Origin: Cellulophaga sp. F20128
GTDB lineage: Bacteria > Bacteroidota > Bacteroidia > Flavobacteriales > Flavobacteriaceae
NCBI RefSeq assembly: GCF_023015805.1
Contig: NZ_JALKBA010000003.1
Coordinates: 248,001 to 312,000 of the forward strand
Direction: 5' to 3'
DNA: 64,000 nucleotides
In this document: positions 63,352-64,000 of the stretch, in pieces
Layout of the letters: every line of letters begins with the position of its first letter
Position numbering within the stretch: position 1 is the first letter of the stretch
The notes under the pieces: model-generated
Told to the model about the DNA's origin: nothing
Database searches by the model: none
The model's input: only the letters and a program-made list of their open reading frames with translations
Made by a program: the position numbers and the translations under genes

Positions 63352-63429
63352 ATTTTATTTAATCTCCCCGAATGGGGCTGCAAATATATTTCTTTTTACA
63401 TTTACCACAAAATAAGAATAGGAAAATAA

Positions 63430-63942
63430 ATGAATTTTAAAGACTACATAAGGGATATAGATAATTTTCCAAAGCAAGGTGTTGTTTTTAAGGATATTAC
63501 GCCATTGCTAAATGATGCTGCTATTTTAAAAAAAGCAACCAAAGCCCTACTGAATTTGGTAAATGAACATAAAATAGACAAAGTTATCGGTATGGAAAGC
63601 CGCGGTTTCTTCTTTGCAACACTATTAGCGACCGAGTTAAATGCAGGTTTTGTACCTGTTCGTAAAAAAGGAAAGTTGCCCTTTACGGTCTTATCTAAAC
63701 CGTATTCTTTAGAATATGGCGATGATGCTTTGGAGATTCATGCCGATGCCATTCAGAAAAATGACCGTGTTCTAATTCATGATGATGTACTTGCAACTGG
63801 TGGAACAGCGAAAGCCGTGTGTGAACTCGTAGAAGAATTAGGAGGAGAAATTATACAGTGTAACTTCTTAATTGAATTAGATTTTCTTCAAGGAAGAGAA
63901 CAACTAGAAGCGTATAAAGTAGCCTCATTAATACATTACTAA
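63430..63942 (+). CDS. apt: Adenine phosphoribosyltransferase
   Basis: 170 aa, standard length. MNFKDYIRDIDNFPKQGVVFKDITPLL opening, VIGMESRGFFFATLLA, VRKKGKLP, SLEYGDDALEIHADAI and the PRPP-binding loop VLIHDDVLATGGTAKAV identify Apt. It converts adenine and PRPP to AMP (purine salvage). The downstream gene is convergent and overlaps it by 4 nt. Confidence 0.96.
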   Translation: MNFKDYIRDIDNFPKQGVVFKDITPLLNDAAILKKATKALLNLVNEHKIDKVIGMESRGFFFATLLATELNAGFVPVRKKGKLPFTVLSKPYSLEYGDDALEIHADAIQKNDRVLIHDDVLATGGTAKAVCELVEELGGEIIQCNFLIELDFLQGREQLEAYKVASLIHY

Positions 63943-64000
63943 GCAATAGCATTTGTAGTTACGTAATAGCGCCAACCAATAATGGCGAGTTCAAATTTTG
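63939..64000 (-). CDS. 3' end of a convergent gene (partial)
   Basis: On the minus strand the last 20 codons of an open frame run from the window edge to a TAG at 63941-63939 (C-terminus KFELAIIGWRYYVTTNAIA). Composition looks coding. The rest of the gene is outside the window and no family is assigned. Confidence 0.5.
   Translation of the reverse strand, partial: KFELAIIGWRYYVTTNAIA

Overview
The window comes from an AT-rich marine or aquatic Bacteroidota, most likely Flavobacteriaceae. The signs are SusC/SusD genes, a SusCD-linked hybrid two-component regulator, TAnnTTTG-type -7 promoter elements, DUF983, CbpA/CbpM, and many lipoproteins with a Cys lipobox. No CRISPR array, transposase, prophage or rRNA was seen. 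One tRNA (Arg, anticodon ACG) is present.

Region 1 (1-18042, + strand) is a polysaccharide-utilisation-type locus with an unusual gene set. In order it has the SusC end, SusD, a GH115-like putative alpha-glucuronidase, a GH92 alpha-mannosidase, a two-domain carbohydrate esterase, a Ca2+-dependent PI-PLC-like lipoprotein, a metallophosphoesterase, a 1340-aa hybrid two-component regulator, a eukaryotic-type myo-inositol oxygenase with all six iron ligands, and an SSS-family Na+/solute symporter. Read as one pathway it would deglycosylate an inositol-phosphate glycolipid (GIPC, GPI or PI-mannoside-like), release and dephosphorylate the inositol, import it and oxidise it to glucuronate. I consider this the best candidate for an undescribed system here.

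Region 2 (18.2-30.4 kb, mostly - strand) looks like a reactive-sulfur response island. It holds a CstB-like persulfide dioxygenase/rhodanese, a single-domain rhodanese, thioredoxin, a TPMT-like methyltransferase, a complete RND efflux system ending in a PII-like and a YgaP-like small protein, and two Crp/Fnr regulators, one with a Cys-x5-Cys-Cys motif. The CstB-like operon and the RND operon carry the same GTAAC-N4-GTTAC palindrome, each exactly 50 nt upstream of its start codon and at the same distance from a perfect TAnnTTTG element.

Region 3 (30.5-50.5 kb) holds methyltransferase and alpha-oxoamine synthase genes, a SulP permease, isocitrate dehydrogenase divergent from a third Crp/Fnr gene across a 28-bp perfect palindrome, a beta-CASP nuclease overlapping an ATP-cone/PD-(D/E)XK protein, three universal stress proteins, TerB-like, CbpA, CbpM, MscS, a P-type metal ATPase, a PNPOx-like flavoprotein, CsbD and a flavoprotein disulfide reductase. 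FNR-type boxes with the same promoter geometry lie before the usp operon and the PNPOx-like gene.

Region 4 (50.8-62.5 kb) is a stress and sensing region: ferritin, two tiny DUF5670/lmo0937-like membrane proteins, two AraC regulators, a PAS histidine kinase with an Rcp1-like response regulator, a DUF2383-like four-helix protein, a BLUF photoreceptor, a RaiA/HPF factor, DUF2254, an ArsC-like protein and an AI-2E-family permease.

Region 5 (62.5-64 kb) has a tandem array of about 111-bp repeats, each carrying the 3' end of the adjacent tRNA-Arg, then apt and the end of a convergent gene.
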